Source: an uncultured bacterium (GTDB taxonomy: Bacteria > Actinomycetota > Coriobacteriia > Coriobacteriales > Eggerthellaceae). From it: a stretch of 64,000 nt of DNA. Under the pieces are notes generated by a model that saw nothing but the letters and a program-made list of their open reading frames with translations, was not told where the DNA came from and ran no database searches. The position numbers were made by a program, and so were the translations under genes. Each line of letters opens with the position of its first letter. Within the stretch, counting starts at the first letter, position 1. The stretch spans positions 62,001 to 126,000 of the forward strand of contig CALADF010000044.1 in NCBI GenBank assembly GCA_937890835.1. Direction: 5' to 3'. This document shows positions 1-7,822 of this stretch, one piece after another.

Positions 1-1
1 G

Positions 2-1210
2 CGCGTTATCGCGCTCGATCCCGGGTATCGCACGGGCTGCAAAGTGGCGGTGCTCGACGAGTTCGGCAAGCTGCTCGATTACACCACGGTGTATCCTACG
101 CCGCCGCGATCCGACGTGGCGGGTGCGCAGCGCACGCTCGCGGCTCTTGCGCGCAAGCATCGGGTCAACACGGTGGTCATCGGGAACGGAACGGGCAGTC
201 GCGAGACCGAGGAGGTGGTGGCCGACCTTATCTCAAGTCAGATGCCCGACCTTCGCTACACCATCGTGAACGAGGCGGGCGCGTCGGTGTACTCGGCTTC
301 GAAGCTTGCGAGCGAGGAATATCCCGACCTCGATGTCACCACGCGTGGCGCTATGAGCTTGGGGCGTCGTTTGCAGGATCCGCTGGCGGAGCTGGTGAAG
401 ATCCCGCCGCAATCTATCGGCGTGGGGCAGTATCAACATGACCTCAATCAAACCGAATTGGGACGTGCGCTTGCGGGCGTGGTGGAAAGCGTGGTGAATC
501 GCGTGGGCGTTGATTTGAACACGGCGAGCGCCAGCCTTCTCGGCTACGTTTCGGGCATCACGCCCACCATTGCGAAGAACATCGTGGCGTATCGCGAGGA
601 TAACGGGGCGTTCACCGATCGCAGACAGCTTAAGAAGGTGGCGAAGCTGGGCCCGAAAGCCTATTTGAACTGCGCGGGCTTCCTGCGCATCACGGGAGGA
701 AAGAACCCCCTCGATGCGACCAGCGTGCATCCCGAGAGCTACGCCGTGGCGACCGAGGTGCTCAAGCGCGCGGGCGTTTCTCTTGAGGCGGTGGCGGCGG
801 GCGGCGTAAGCGATATCGCAGCGCGCGTGGGGAATGTGTCCGAGCTCGCGACGCAGCTGGGGTGCGGCGTGCCGACGCTTGCCGACATCATCGGCGAGCT
901 GGCGAAGCCCGGTCGCGATCCGCGTGACGATGCGCCCGAGGTGGTGTTCAGCCGCTCGGTGCTTTCCTTCGACGACCTGAGCGTCGGGATGGAGCTTAAG
1001 GGCACGGTGCGTAACGTGGTCGATTTCGGCGCGTTCGTGGACATCGGGGTGAAGCAGGACGGGCTTGTGCACATCTCGAAGCTGGCGGATCGCTTCGTGA
1101 AGCACCCGAGCGAGGTGGTGGCCGTCGGCGACACCGTGACGGTATGGGTGTGCGGCGTCGACAAGGACCGCGGCAAGATATCGCTTTCCATGGTGAAGGA
1201 CAGGTGTTAG
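2..1210 (+). CDS. tex: Tex-family RNA-binding transcription accessory protein (3' part)
   Basis: The window opens inside this gene; the frame is open from base 2 and no start is present. The first residues (ALDPGYRTGCKVAVLD) are the conserved beginning of the RNase H-like YqgF domain of Tex. A helix-hairpin-helix block follows at about fragment residues 165-225 (DLNTASASLLGYVSGI). The last ~75 residues form an S1 RNA-binding domain (GTVRNVVDFGAFVDIG). Tex proteins are cytoplasmic nucleic-acid-binding factors linked to transcription; the exact role in this organism is not shown. About 403 residues are visible, roughly the C-terminal half of a normal ~720-780-residue Tex. It is convergent with the helicase gene that follows. 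Confidence 0.93.
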   Translation, partial: RVIALDPGYRTGCKVAVLDEFGKLLDYTTVYPTPPRSDVAGAQRTLAALARKHRVNTVVIGNGTGSRETEEVVADLISSQMPDLRYTIVNEAGASVYSASKLASEEYPDLDVTTRGAMSLGRRLQDPLAELVKIPPQSIGVGQYQHDLNQTELGRALAGVVESVVNRVGVDLNTASASLLGYVSGITPTIAKNIVAYREDNGAFTDRRQLKKVAKLGPKAYLNCAGFLRITGGKNPLDATSVHPESYAVATEVLKRAGVSLEAVAAGGVSDIAARVGNVSELATQLGCGVPTLADIIGELAKPGRDPRDDAPEVVFSRSVLSFDDLSVGMELKGTVRNVVDFGAFVDIGVKQDGLVHISKLADRFVKHPSEVVAVGDTVTVWVCGVDKDRGKISLSMVKDRC

Positions 1211-1283
1211 AAGACGGGTCGGAGCAGGGGGTTTCGGGGACAATGCGGGCTGCAATAGACTCCGCATTGCCCCGGTTTTGGCG

Positions 1284-3542
1284 TCATGCTTGATCGAGCT
1301 TCGCATGGAACGCCACGGACCGCGTTGTTTCAAGCTGGTCGAATTGTATCTCGTACGCCCTTGCGCTTTCGTCGACGTGGATGACGGAACCTGCTCCGAA
1401 TGCGGGGTGCTGCACGCGCTCGCCTTCGGCGAAGCGTGCCTCGCGTACGAGCCGCGTTATGCGTCGGTCCGCGAGGTCGTAGGCGGCGCGTGCTTCGGCG
1501 AGGCGTTCGTCGGTCGGTTTGTTGGAAAAGTCTATGGCCTTAGGGTCGATGTCGAGCAGGAAGCGCGAGGGAAAGCGCGGTATGCCGTCGTGGTCGCGTC
1601 CTTCGGCCTCGCTGAGGTAGAGCCCGTCGCGTGCGCGCGTCATGGCCACGAACGCAAGGCGCCGCTCTTCCTCCATGGCTTGCATGGTGTCGGTTTTGCG
1701 CGAGGGGATAACGCCTTCGCTCATGCTGCAGATGAACACATGGGGAAACTCAAGCCCCTTCGCCGCATGAATGGTCATGAGCCGCACCTTGCCCGATGAG
1801 GTTTCCGCATCGGCGTTCGTGAGCAGCGCTACATGCGCAAGGTAATGAGGAAGGGTCAGCTCTTCGCCGCAGCTTTCCTCGAATGCGCGAACGGACTGTT
1901 TCAGCTCGGCGAGGTTGTCCAATCTCTCCTGACTCCCCTCGGTGCGCAGCATGCGTTCGTAGCCGCTTTCCGCGAGAAGGCTTGCCAGCACGTCGGAGAC
2001 GGCACGCCCCTCGTAGGTGGCGTGATGTCGTTCCACTAAATCGATCAGCTGACGCGCTTTCGTTCCCTTGAGCAGGTCGTCGTCCGCTGCGAATTTGAGC
2101 GCTTCGAAAAGCGAGCATGAACGTTGCTCGGCTATTTCACGCAGGTGGGCCATGCGCCGCTGCCCTAAGTTGCGCTTGGGCGTGTTGGCCACGCGTTCGA
2201 AGTCGAGGTCGTCTTGGTAGGCGACGAGCCTGAGGTAAGCCAGCGCGTCTTTCACTTCGCGACGGTTGAAAAACGGCGTTCCGCTGCTTATGACGTGAGG
2301 AATTTTCGCGCGGATGAACGCTTCCTCGATCGGGCGTGATGCGTAGTGCGCCCGATAGAGCACGGCGATATCGCCGAAGTCGACGCCGCTTTCGTGAAGC
2401 GCTTGCACTCCTTCCGCGATCCAGTCTGCTTCGGCCTCGGCGCTTTCGGCGTGGTGCCAAACCGTCGGACCGTAGTTCGCGCGCATGGCTTCAAGGCGCT
2501 TGGGCATGCGTTCGAGGTTTTTCTCGATGAGCGAGTTTGCGGCATCGATCACGCGCGGCACGCTGCGGTAGTTTTGCAGCATCATGATGGTACGTGTGTT
2601 TCGATGGTGATGATCGAAGTCGAGCAGGTAATGCACGTTCGCTCCACGCCAGGTGTAGATGGTCTGGTCGGGGTCGCCCACGACGAACAGGTTGCGATGA
2701 TGACCCGCAAGGACCTCCATGAGCTGGTATTGCAGCCCGTCGATATCTTGGAACTCGTCGACCATGATGTACTGCAGGCGTTTTTGCCACTTGAGCTTGA
2801 CGTCGGGGTTTTGGTCGAACAGGTGCAACGTGAACACGATGAGGTCGTTGTAATCGAGTCCGAAGCACTTTTTCTGCTGGTACAGGTAGCCGAAGAAGAT
2901 GATCTCATCGGCGGCGCGCGCGTCAAGATAGCGCTGCCTGAGGTTTTCGATGGGCATGGCCAGCACTTCGCGGTAGTACAACGGGTGCTTTTGAAGCTTC
3001 ATCACCTCGATCATGTCGCGCGCTTTGGAAAACGTCATGTTGCGCAGGGTCAGCCCGCGCTCTTCGTAAACGACCTTCAGCATGCTGTCGATATCGGCGT
3101 TGTCGAGCACGAGGAAGCTTTTGGGATAGCCGAGCGCATGGCTGTCCTCTTGCAGAACCGACACGCAAAAGCCGTGGAACGTGTTTATGTAGCCGGTGTC
3201 GTTGTCGCCTGTGATGCGGCGAATGCGGCGGCGCATTTCGTTGGCGGCTTTGTTGGTGAAGGTGACGCACAGGATGTTGCTCGGCATGATGCCGAGGTCG
3301 CACGCCAGGTACGCGAATCGCTCGGTGAGTGCGCGGGTCTTTCCCGTGCCGGCTCCGGCGATGACGCGCACGTAGCCCTCGGTGGTGGTGACGGCTTCTC
3401 TTTGGGCGGCGTTGAGCTCGGGTCCGTCCGACGGACCGCTCGCACTGCCGACCTCAAGCTTATGTCCTCGAATGTCGTACCCTTCGGACGCGAGGTTCGC
3501 TTCGATTGGGAAATGCGTGATATTTTCGATCATTTGTTCCAT
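1284..3542 (-). CDS. pcrA: UvrD/PcrA-type ATP-dependent 3'-5' DNA helicase
   Basis: Superfamily 1A helicase of about 752 residues. Visible motifs are Walker A (AGAGTGKTRALTER, near residue 60), Walker B (VDEFQD), motif III (VGDPDQTIYTWRG) and motif VI (AFVAMTRARDGLYL). The C-terminus carries the PcrA-type GxxVxHxxFGxGxV module (GERVQHPAFGAGSV), which in PcrA/UvrD contacts RNA polymerase. Expected roles are nucleotide excision repair, replication-conflict resolution and transcription-coupled repair. I chose the ATG at 3542 over an upstream in-frame TTG at 3572 because a TATACT -10 box lies exactly 7 bases before it, which predicts a leaderless mRNA; no ribosome site precedes it. It is divergent from rsmJ. 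Confidence 0.93.
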   Translation of the reverse strand: MEQMIENITHFPIEANLASEGYDIRGHKLEVGSASGPSDGPELNAAQREAVTTTEGYVRVIAGAGTGKTRALTERFAYLACDLGIMPSNILCVTFTNKAANEMRRRIRRITGDNDTGYINTFHGFCVSVLQEDSHALGYPKSFLVLDNADIDSMLKVVYEERGLTLRNMTFSKARDMIEVMKLQKHPLYYREVLAMPIENLRQRYLDARAADEIIFFGYLYQQKKCFGLDYNDLIVFTLHLFDQNPDVKLKWQKRLQYIMVDEFQDIDGLQYQLMEVLAGHHRNLFVVGDPDQTIYTWRGANVHYLLDFDHHHRNTRTIMMLQNYRSVPRVIDAANSLIEKNLERMPKRLEAMRANYGPTVWHHAESAEAEADWIAEGVQALHESGVDFGDIAVLYRAHYASRPIEEAFIRAKIPHVISSGTPFFNRREVKDALAYLRLVAYQDDLDFERVANTPKRNLGQRRMAHLREIAEQRSCSLFEALKFAADDDLLKGTKARQLIDLVERHHATYEGRAVSDVLASLLAESGYERMLRTEGSQERLDNLAELKQSVRAFEESCGEELTLPHYLAHVALLTNADAETSSGKVRLMTIHAAKGLEFPHVFICSMSEGVIPSRKTDTMQAMEEERRLAFVAMTRARDGLYLSEAEGRDHDGIPRFPSRFLLDIDPKAIDFSNKPTDERLAEARAAYDLADRRITRLVREARFAEGERVQHPAFGAGSVIHVDESARAYEIQFDQLETTRSVAFHAKLDQA

Positions 3543-3549
3543 GGTTGAC

Positions 3550-3555
3550 AGTATA
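3550..3555 (-). promoter_or_regulatory. -10 box of a predicted leaderless promoter for the helicase
   Basis: TATACT on the minus strand, with 7 bases between it and the ATG at 3542. Transcription would begin at or next to the A of the start codon. No convincing -35 is visible. The surrounding ~60 bases are AT-rich compared with the rest of the window. Confidence 0.6.
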
Positions 3556-3682
3556 CCGGAAATATCGTACAAATGTTCTAAATTATTTAAGAGGCTTGGC
3601 GGCGGCGCGCACGAGCGGGGGCTGCCGGCGTGATGGGGCGGGTATCATGGTCGATGAGAAACGGGTGAGGGAGGTTGTTTCC

Positions 3683-4630
3683 ATGTCGAACGGGGCGAGG
3701 TGCGAAAGTGGTGCGGAGCCTGAGCTCGTGCGCGCTGCTCACGCGTACGACTACAGCGTGCGGGAGGGCGCGCTCGACGCTTCGGGCTTCGAAGCGGCGA
3801 GCGCTCCGGTCGAGGTCGCCTCATGCGGCGAGCCTGCCGGATCGTCTCGCATTGCCGTGCTCGCCGAGGACTCGATCTTTGCAGGCGAGGCGGAGCTCAT
3901 CGCGCGGCGCCTCGGCGCAAAGGCAACCCTCTCTTTCGAGGAGGCTTCCAGGCATCCCATTCATCTTCTCCTCGGCGCCAACGGCTTGTCCCTCGTCAGT
4001 GGCGGCCTCTCCATGCGGGGTGACTTCGCCCATCTAGCCCCCCGGTTACGGCGCGATCGGTTGGGCCGTGAGCTTCTCGTGAAAGCGTCGAAGGTGAAAG
4101 GGCTTGCCGCGTCGCGGGACGCAGCGTCACGGGATCTCGCCTCGCCTCGTCCCCTCGCGGTGGATGCGACGGCGGGCCTGGGGGAGGACTCCCTGCTTTT
4201 GGCGGCGGCGGGCTTCGATGTGCTTATGTTCGAGAGAAATCCCGTGATCGCCGCGTTGCTCGATGACGCTCTGCGCCGTGCAGCGGGGGCGCCCGAGCTC
4301 GCGGACGTTGTGGCGCGCATGCGGCTTTGCCGACAGGACAGCATCGAAGCGCTCTCCGCCATGGAAGGCGACGTTACCGTCGTGCTGCTCGATCCGATGT
4401 TTCCCGCACGCACGAAAAGCGCTGCGGTGAAGAAGAAGTTCCAGCTTCTGCATTTGATCGAGCAACCGTGCTCCGACGAGGAGGAGCTGCTCGACGCTGC
4501 GGTCGGGGCGAAGCCGTTGAAGGTGGTGGTGAAGCGCCCTCCGAAGGGGCCGTATCTTGCCGGCGTGAAGCCTTCCTACTCGGTTGAGGGGAAGGCGGTT
4601 CGCTACGACGTCATCGTGCCGCCGCGTTGA
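3683..4630 (+). CDS. rsmJ: RsmJ-like 16S rRNA (guanine-N2) methyltransferase
   Basis: Class I SAM-dependent methyltransferase. The SAM-binding loop is DATAGLGEDSLLLAAAG, followed by the RsmJ signature FERNPVIAALLDD and the substrate/catalytic segment LLDPMFPARTKSAAVKKK. RsmJ methylates G1516 of 16S rRNA at N2. The start at 3683 is chosen because AGGGAGG lies about 8 bases upstream; ATG 3647 and an earlier in-frame start lack such a site. At 315 residues it is longer than the ~250 of E. coli RsmJ, with an N-terminal extension of unknown role. The family call rests on motifs only; a paralogous methyltransferase function is possible. Confidence 0.85.
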   Translation: MSNGARCESGAEPELVRAAHAYDYSVREGALDASGFEAASAPVEVASCGEPAGSSRIAVLAEDSIFAGEAELIARRLGAKATLSFEEASRHPIHLLLGANGLSLVSGGLSMRGDFAHLAPRLRRDRLGRELLVKASKVKGLAASRDAASRDLASPRPLAVDATAGLGEDSLLLAAAGFDVLMFERNPVIAALLDDALRRAAGAPELADVVARMRLCRQDSIEALSAMEGDVTVVLLDPMFPARTKSAAVKKKFQLLHLIEQPCSDEEELLDAAVGAKPLKVVVKRPPKGPYLAGVKPSYSVEGKAVRYDVIVPPR

Positions 4631-4716
4631 TCGTCCGGTACGTCAACGCTCCGGCAAGATAAGACGCGATGCCGATCGGGTCCGCTGTGTCGTTCTCCAT
4701 GAACATAAGCGCGGCT

Positions 4717-6153
4717 TCATTCCGCCGTATGCATCCAGGCGTCTTTGCGCGCTCGCGTTCCGTTGGCTATGGCGCGAATGCCCATGAACACCGTGTTGAA
4801 GACGATCCAGAGCAGTGCGCACTTCAACATGTCACTTTCGATGAAGGGTTCGACCCCGACGACGAGCGCGACGAGCGCGACAACTTGTGCCGCCGCGGCG
4901 ATGGCGCAGGTGCTTGCGAGATAGCGGAAGTCGCCCGCGCCGATGAGGATTCCGTCGAGCGCCCACATCCATCCCTGCAGCGGCAGCGCGATTCCCGTGA
5001 CAACCATACCTGCAGCGGCGATGGCCTGCACCTCGGGACTGGGCGAGAACGCTTGACCCGCAACCAGTCCCGCTAAGACAAACGCTGCGCCGACGCCGAC
5101 GCCCATGACGAGGCCCGCTCGCGCGGTGGCGCGGGTGAGCTCGCGCGCCCGGTCGTAGCGCCGTGCTCCAAGTTGGACGCCGACAAGCGCCTGGCCTGCA
5201 ATTGCAACCGAGTCCAATATGTTGAGCGCGAAGTTCCATGTGGCGTTGACCACCTGATAGCCCGCCAGCACCTCGGTTCCCATGTACGCCGCCGCGACGA
5301 CGGTTGCCACCATGGCGACGCGTACTGCCAGCGTGCGCAGGAACAACGGCAACCCGTCGCCTCCCGCCGCCATGATGCCCGCGATGCGGGGCTTGAGGCT
5401 CGCGCCTCCGCGCAGCGCCCAGGTGAGTGCGGGGACGATGAGGAAGAGCCCCATGGACCACTGCGCTATGAACGTGGCGACGCCCGACCCCGTTATGCCC
5501 CAGCCCCAAACGATGACGAAGAGCACGTCGAGCGCGGTGTTGAGCAAGGCGCCCGCTATGGCGGCGACGAGGGTGATACGCACTTTCTGCAATCCGCGGA
5601 AGATGCCGTTGGCCGCATACACCATGAGCACGGCGGGGGCGCCGAGCACGACGGCGCGCGTATAGGCAAGCGCTTGATCAAGCGTTTCCCCGCGCCCCCC
5701 GAGGGCGTAGCAGATAGGTTCGGCGAAAAGAAACAGCGCCATTGCGAGCACGATTCCGATACAGAGGGAAAGCCATAGGCTGTCGACACCCGATTGAAGC
5801 CCCTCGCGGCGCTTCCCCGCTCCAAACAGATGGGCGACCTGCGAGGTGGTGGCGTAGGCGAGGAACATGCACAGTCCGACGGCGGTGAGGATGACGGTCG
5901 ATCCGAGCGAGAGACCCGCGAGCGCGGCGTCGCCGACATGTCCGACGATGGCGGTGTCGATGAGGATGAACGCAGGCTCTGCGATGAGCTGGCCGAACGT
6001 GGGGATGGCCAAAAGAGCGAGCTGCTTGGCTATGGGCTGCTCGTCGCTTCCGGGATGCGCCCCCGGCTCAAGCTTCAGGTCCGTTTCGGCTGCGCACCCT
6101 GGGAGTTCTTCCGCGCTCGTTTTGATGGCTGTGATGTCGACCTCTTCTTTCAT
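4717..6153 (-). CDS. MATE-family multidrug/cation antiporter
   Basis: Polytopic membrane protein of 478 residues, the usual MATE length, with about 12 hydrophobic segments. The N-terminal signature is IPTFGQLIAEPAFILIDTAI, matching the MATE/DinF pattern, and the second half repeats the fold (LAGYQVVNATWNFALN). MATE proteins export drugs or metabolites in exchange for Na+ or H+; the substrate cannot be told from sequence. The ATG at 6153 is chosen because TACAAT lies 7 bases upstream, predicting a leaderless transcript. Reading further upstream in frame gives only low-complexity, atypical residues. The 755-bp gene-poor region lies upstream. Confidence 0.92.
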   Translation of the reverse strand: MKEEVDITAIKTSAEELPGCAAETDLKLEPGAHPGSDEQPIAKQLALLAIPTFGQLIAEPAFILIDTAIVGHVGDAALAGLSLGSTVILTAVGLCMFLAYATTSQVAHLFGAGKRREGLQSGVDSLWLSLCIGIVLAMALFLFAEPICYALGGRGETLDQALAYTRAVVLGAPAVLMVYAANGIFRGLQKVRITLVAAIAGALLNTALDVLFVIVWGWGITGSGVATFIAQWSMGLFLIVPALTWALRGGASLKPRIAGIMAAGGDGLPLFLRTLAVRVAMVATVVAAAYMGTEVLAGYQVVNATWNFALNILDSVAIAGQALVGVQLGARRYDRARELTRATARAGLVMGVGVGAAFVLAGLVAGQAFSPSPEVQAIAAAGMVVTGIALPLQGWMWALDGILIGAGDFRYLASTCAIAAAAQVVALVALVVGVEPFIESDMLKCALLWIVFNTVFMGIRAIANGTRARKDAWMHTAE

Positions 6154-6160
6154 GGGAAAG

Positions 6161-6166
6161 ATTGTA
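6161..6166 (-). promoter_or_regulatory. -10 box of a predicted leaderless promoter for the MATE gene
   Basis: TACAAT on the minus strand, 7 bases before the ATG at 6153. This is the same geometry as at the helicase gene. No Shine-Dalgarno sequence is present in between. Confidence 0.55.
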
Positions 6167-6448
6167 CCCCATCGACCCCGCCCTCTTGGAGCGCGGGGCT
6201 GCTCGATCCGCGCGATCGAGGCTCCATGCGGGTCGCGCATGCTTTCGGGCGTTGGCCGCAAAGAACTCCCGCCGATCTGCTGCTTTGCACGCGCGGGTCG
6301 CGCGCGCCTTCGGCCGCCGAGGCGTCGCGTCGTGACGGAGAACGTGGCCCAGACCAAGAGGTTCCGCGCGTCATCGGCCGCCGGGGTATCGTGCGGGACG
6401 CCGTCCGTGCAAGGGCAAGCTGTGGCCGTGCACGAATTCAGGGGTTGC

Positions 6449-6624
6449 GATTCCGAGAAATCAACGAAATGTATCACTTGGGTGCCGTCGCGCGGAATTA
6501 GCAATCGCCGCAACGGGGGAAAACGGCCGATTCCCTCGCGTTCTCCCAGCTCATGCTTTAAGAAGACGGTCGAATTTCCCCATTCGGAACGCGCGCTGAT
6601 ACATGTCGTTGAAAAACGGGAATC
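6449..6624. repeat. Inverted-repeat element, copy 1
   Basis: Two 28-base arms (6449-6476 and, inverted, 6597-6624) match at 21 of 28 positions and share the core TCAACGAMATGTATCA. A 120-base spacer separates them. A second copy with the same arms and a 121-base spacer sits at 38716-38892. In both copies GAATTC lies exactly 15 bases before the left arm's first base. The interior is not clearly conserved. No protein is encoded. It could be a small non-autonomous element, a regulator-binding module or a structured RNA gene. Confidence 0.8.
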
Positions 6625-6666
6625 TCGAGGTGCGATATCGTGCACGGGATGGGAGAATTTTAAGAA

Positions 6667-6716
6667 ATGCAATATATAGTTGACATATATCTAATCATGC
6701 AATATATTTCTTGCAT
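6667..6716 (+). promoter_or_regulatory. Strong promoter with repeated ATGCAATATAT operator-like motifs
   Basis: TTGACA (6680-6685), a 17-base spacer and TATATT (6703-6708) form a near-consensus promoter reading toward the XRE gene at 6909. ATGCAATATAT occurs twice, 30 bases apart (6667-6677 and 6697-6707). The second copy overlaps the -10 and forms an inverted pair with TTGCAT at 6711-6716. Autoregulation by the XRE protein is the simplest reading; this is inference. The predicted leader is about 190 bases. Confidence 0.65.
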
Positions 6717-6804
6717 CAAGACAGGTAAAAGTGTCATTTGATGAAACATGCAGTGGGAGCGAGATACCGTTCGTGCGGCAAGGGTGCGACGCCGCCCGGA
6801 GTTA

Positions 6805-6854
6805 AGCTGCCGGCCGCGAGTCGGGGGCGAGCTGCCGCCCGCGAGTCGGGGGCG
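6805..6854. repeat. Tandem duplication of a 25-base unit
   Basis: Two adjacent 25-base copies (6805-6829 and 6830-6854) differ at one position. They lie in the predicted leader of the XRE gene, 55 bases before its start. No function is evident. Confidence 0.8.
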
Positions 6855-6908
6855 AAAGCCGCTCGTGCTGTGGGGACAAGATGCTGTTAGCGCAACAGGG
6901 AGGAAGGG

Positions 6909-7115
6909 ATGGGCGGAAAGAAGAACCTGAAGATGAAGGCGGCTCGCGTCGAGGCGGGTTTGTCGCAGAGCCAACTGGCGGACGAGGTGGGCGTGACGCG
7001 GCAGACCATCGGCCTCATCGAGGCGGGCGGGTACAACCCTACGTTGAACCTGTGCGTGGCGATTTGCAGAAGGCTCGGCAAGACGCTTGACGAGCTTTTC
7101 TGGCCGGAGGCGTAG
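6909..7115 (+). CDS. Small XRE-family HTH transcriptional regulator
   Basis: A 68-residue protein that is almost entirely one helix-turn-helix domain (ARVEAGLSQSQLADEVGVTR, recognition helix around RQTIGLIEAG). It ends LDELFWPEA, typical of the short YozG/YgzD-like group of XRE regulators. An AGGGAGGAAGGG ribosome site precedes the ATG. The next gene encodes a small membrane protein, an arrangement common for this regulator group. The promoter 200 bases upstream carries repeated AT-rich motifs that could be its own operator. Confidence 0.92.
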   Translation: MGGKKNLKMKAARVEAGLSQSQLADEVGVTRQTIGLIEAGGYNPTLNLCVAICRRLGKTLDELFWPEA

Positions 7116-7195
7116 CCTCGTCGGCCGCCGCTGACTTGGGAACGTTTGAGCTAACCGCGTCGGCGATTCGCCGATGCGAAGAGAGGATGGCGATT

Positions 7196-7762
7196 ATGCT
7201 TGAGAACACGAAGATCATGAGGAAATGGCGAGAATATGCAGGTGTTCCTGATGAACGTCTTGAGGCGGAGAGCTGCAAGATCTATCGCGTGGGGTTCATG
7301 CTGCTGTCGTTCGGCATGTTGATCTACTTCGTCTACGGGCTTATGGCGCAGCAGGTCGCCTGGGTTCACAGCGACGCGGTGGACGCGACCGTCATGTTCG
7401 ATCCGCTGTTCATCTGGTTCATGATCGTGATGGTTGTATGCATTGTCATGCAGACGCGCAAGGGGTTCGTCGAGACGAATCGTTTTGGGCAAACTGAGAG
7501 GTTCCCGCTGGGGTTCTTCACGTTTGTATCGGCGGCGTCCGGCGTGGCGTCGACGATTGCCATCTGGGCTATGCGCTGCATTGCCGAAGTGCAGATAGTT
7601 CCAGCTGATCAGGTGTTTTGGTTGACGAATCTGGCTGTGGGGTTTGTTTTCGGCGTCCTGATATTCACGGTGACCCTGCTTGTCTTCTATCTGCAGTTTC
7701 GCGCGGCGAAAAGCAGGCGGGAGAAGATGAACCGCGAGTTCGGTGTGGAAGAAGAGCTGTAG
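7196..7762 (+). CDS. Small polytopic membrane protein paired with the XRE regulator
   Basis: About 188 residues. Four hydrophobic stretches can be seen (near YRVGFMLLSFGMLIYFVYGL, LFIWFMIVMVVCIVM, a weaker one around FFTFVSAASGVASTIAIW, and LAVGFVFGVLIFTVTLLVFY), with a basic C-terminus (KSRREKMNREFG). It resembles the uncharacterised membrane proteins that follow short XRE regulators in Firmicutes and Actinobacteria (DUF6773-like), but I am not certain of the family. ATG 7196 is preferred because GAGAGG lies 9 bases upstream; ATG 7187 has no spacer from that site. The function is unknown. Confidence 0.75.
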   Translation: MLENTKIMRKWREYAGVPDERLEAESCKIYRVGFMLLSFGMLIYFVYGLMAQQVAWVHSDAVDATVMFDPLFIWFMIVMVVCIVMQTRKGFVETNRFGQTERFPLGFFTFVSAASGVASTIAIWAMRCIAEVQIVPADQVFWLTNLAVGFVFGVLIFTVTLLVFYLQFRAAKSRREKMNREFGVEEEL

Positions 7763-7822
7763 CCAGCCGCGCTGCAGGGTCTCGAGGGCGATCCGTCCGC
7801 GCTCTGATTGTCCGCCGTGCGG

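Larger units (their letters stand above)
6154..6908. other. 755-bp gene-free regulatory region
   Basis: No ORF here shows coding character. The region holds, in order: the MATE -10 box, about 280 bp of plain GC-rich sequence, a 176-bp inverted-repeat element (6449-6624), an AT-rich promoter with repeated operator-like motifs (6667-6716), and a tandem 25-mer (6805-6854) just before the XRE gene. Confidence 0.7.

Noticed and set aside
233..1333. Long antisense frame opposite tex
   Set aside because: High-GC codon bias opens the opposite strand; residues are Arg/His/Ala-rich with no domain, and tex is clear on the plus strand.
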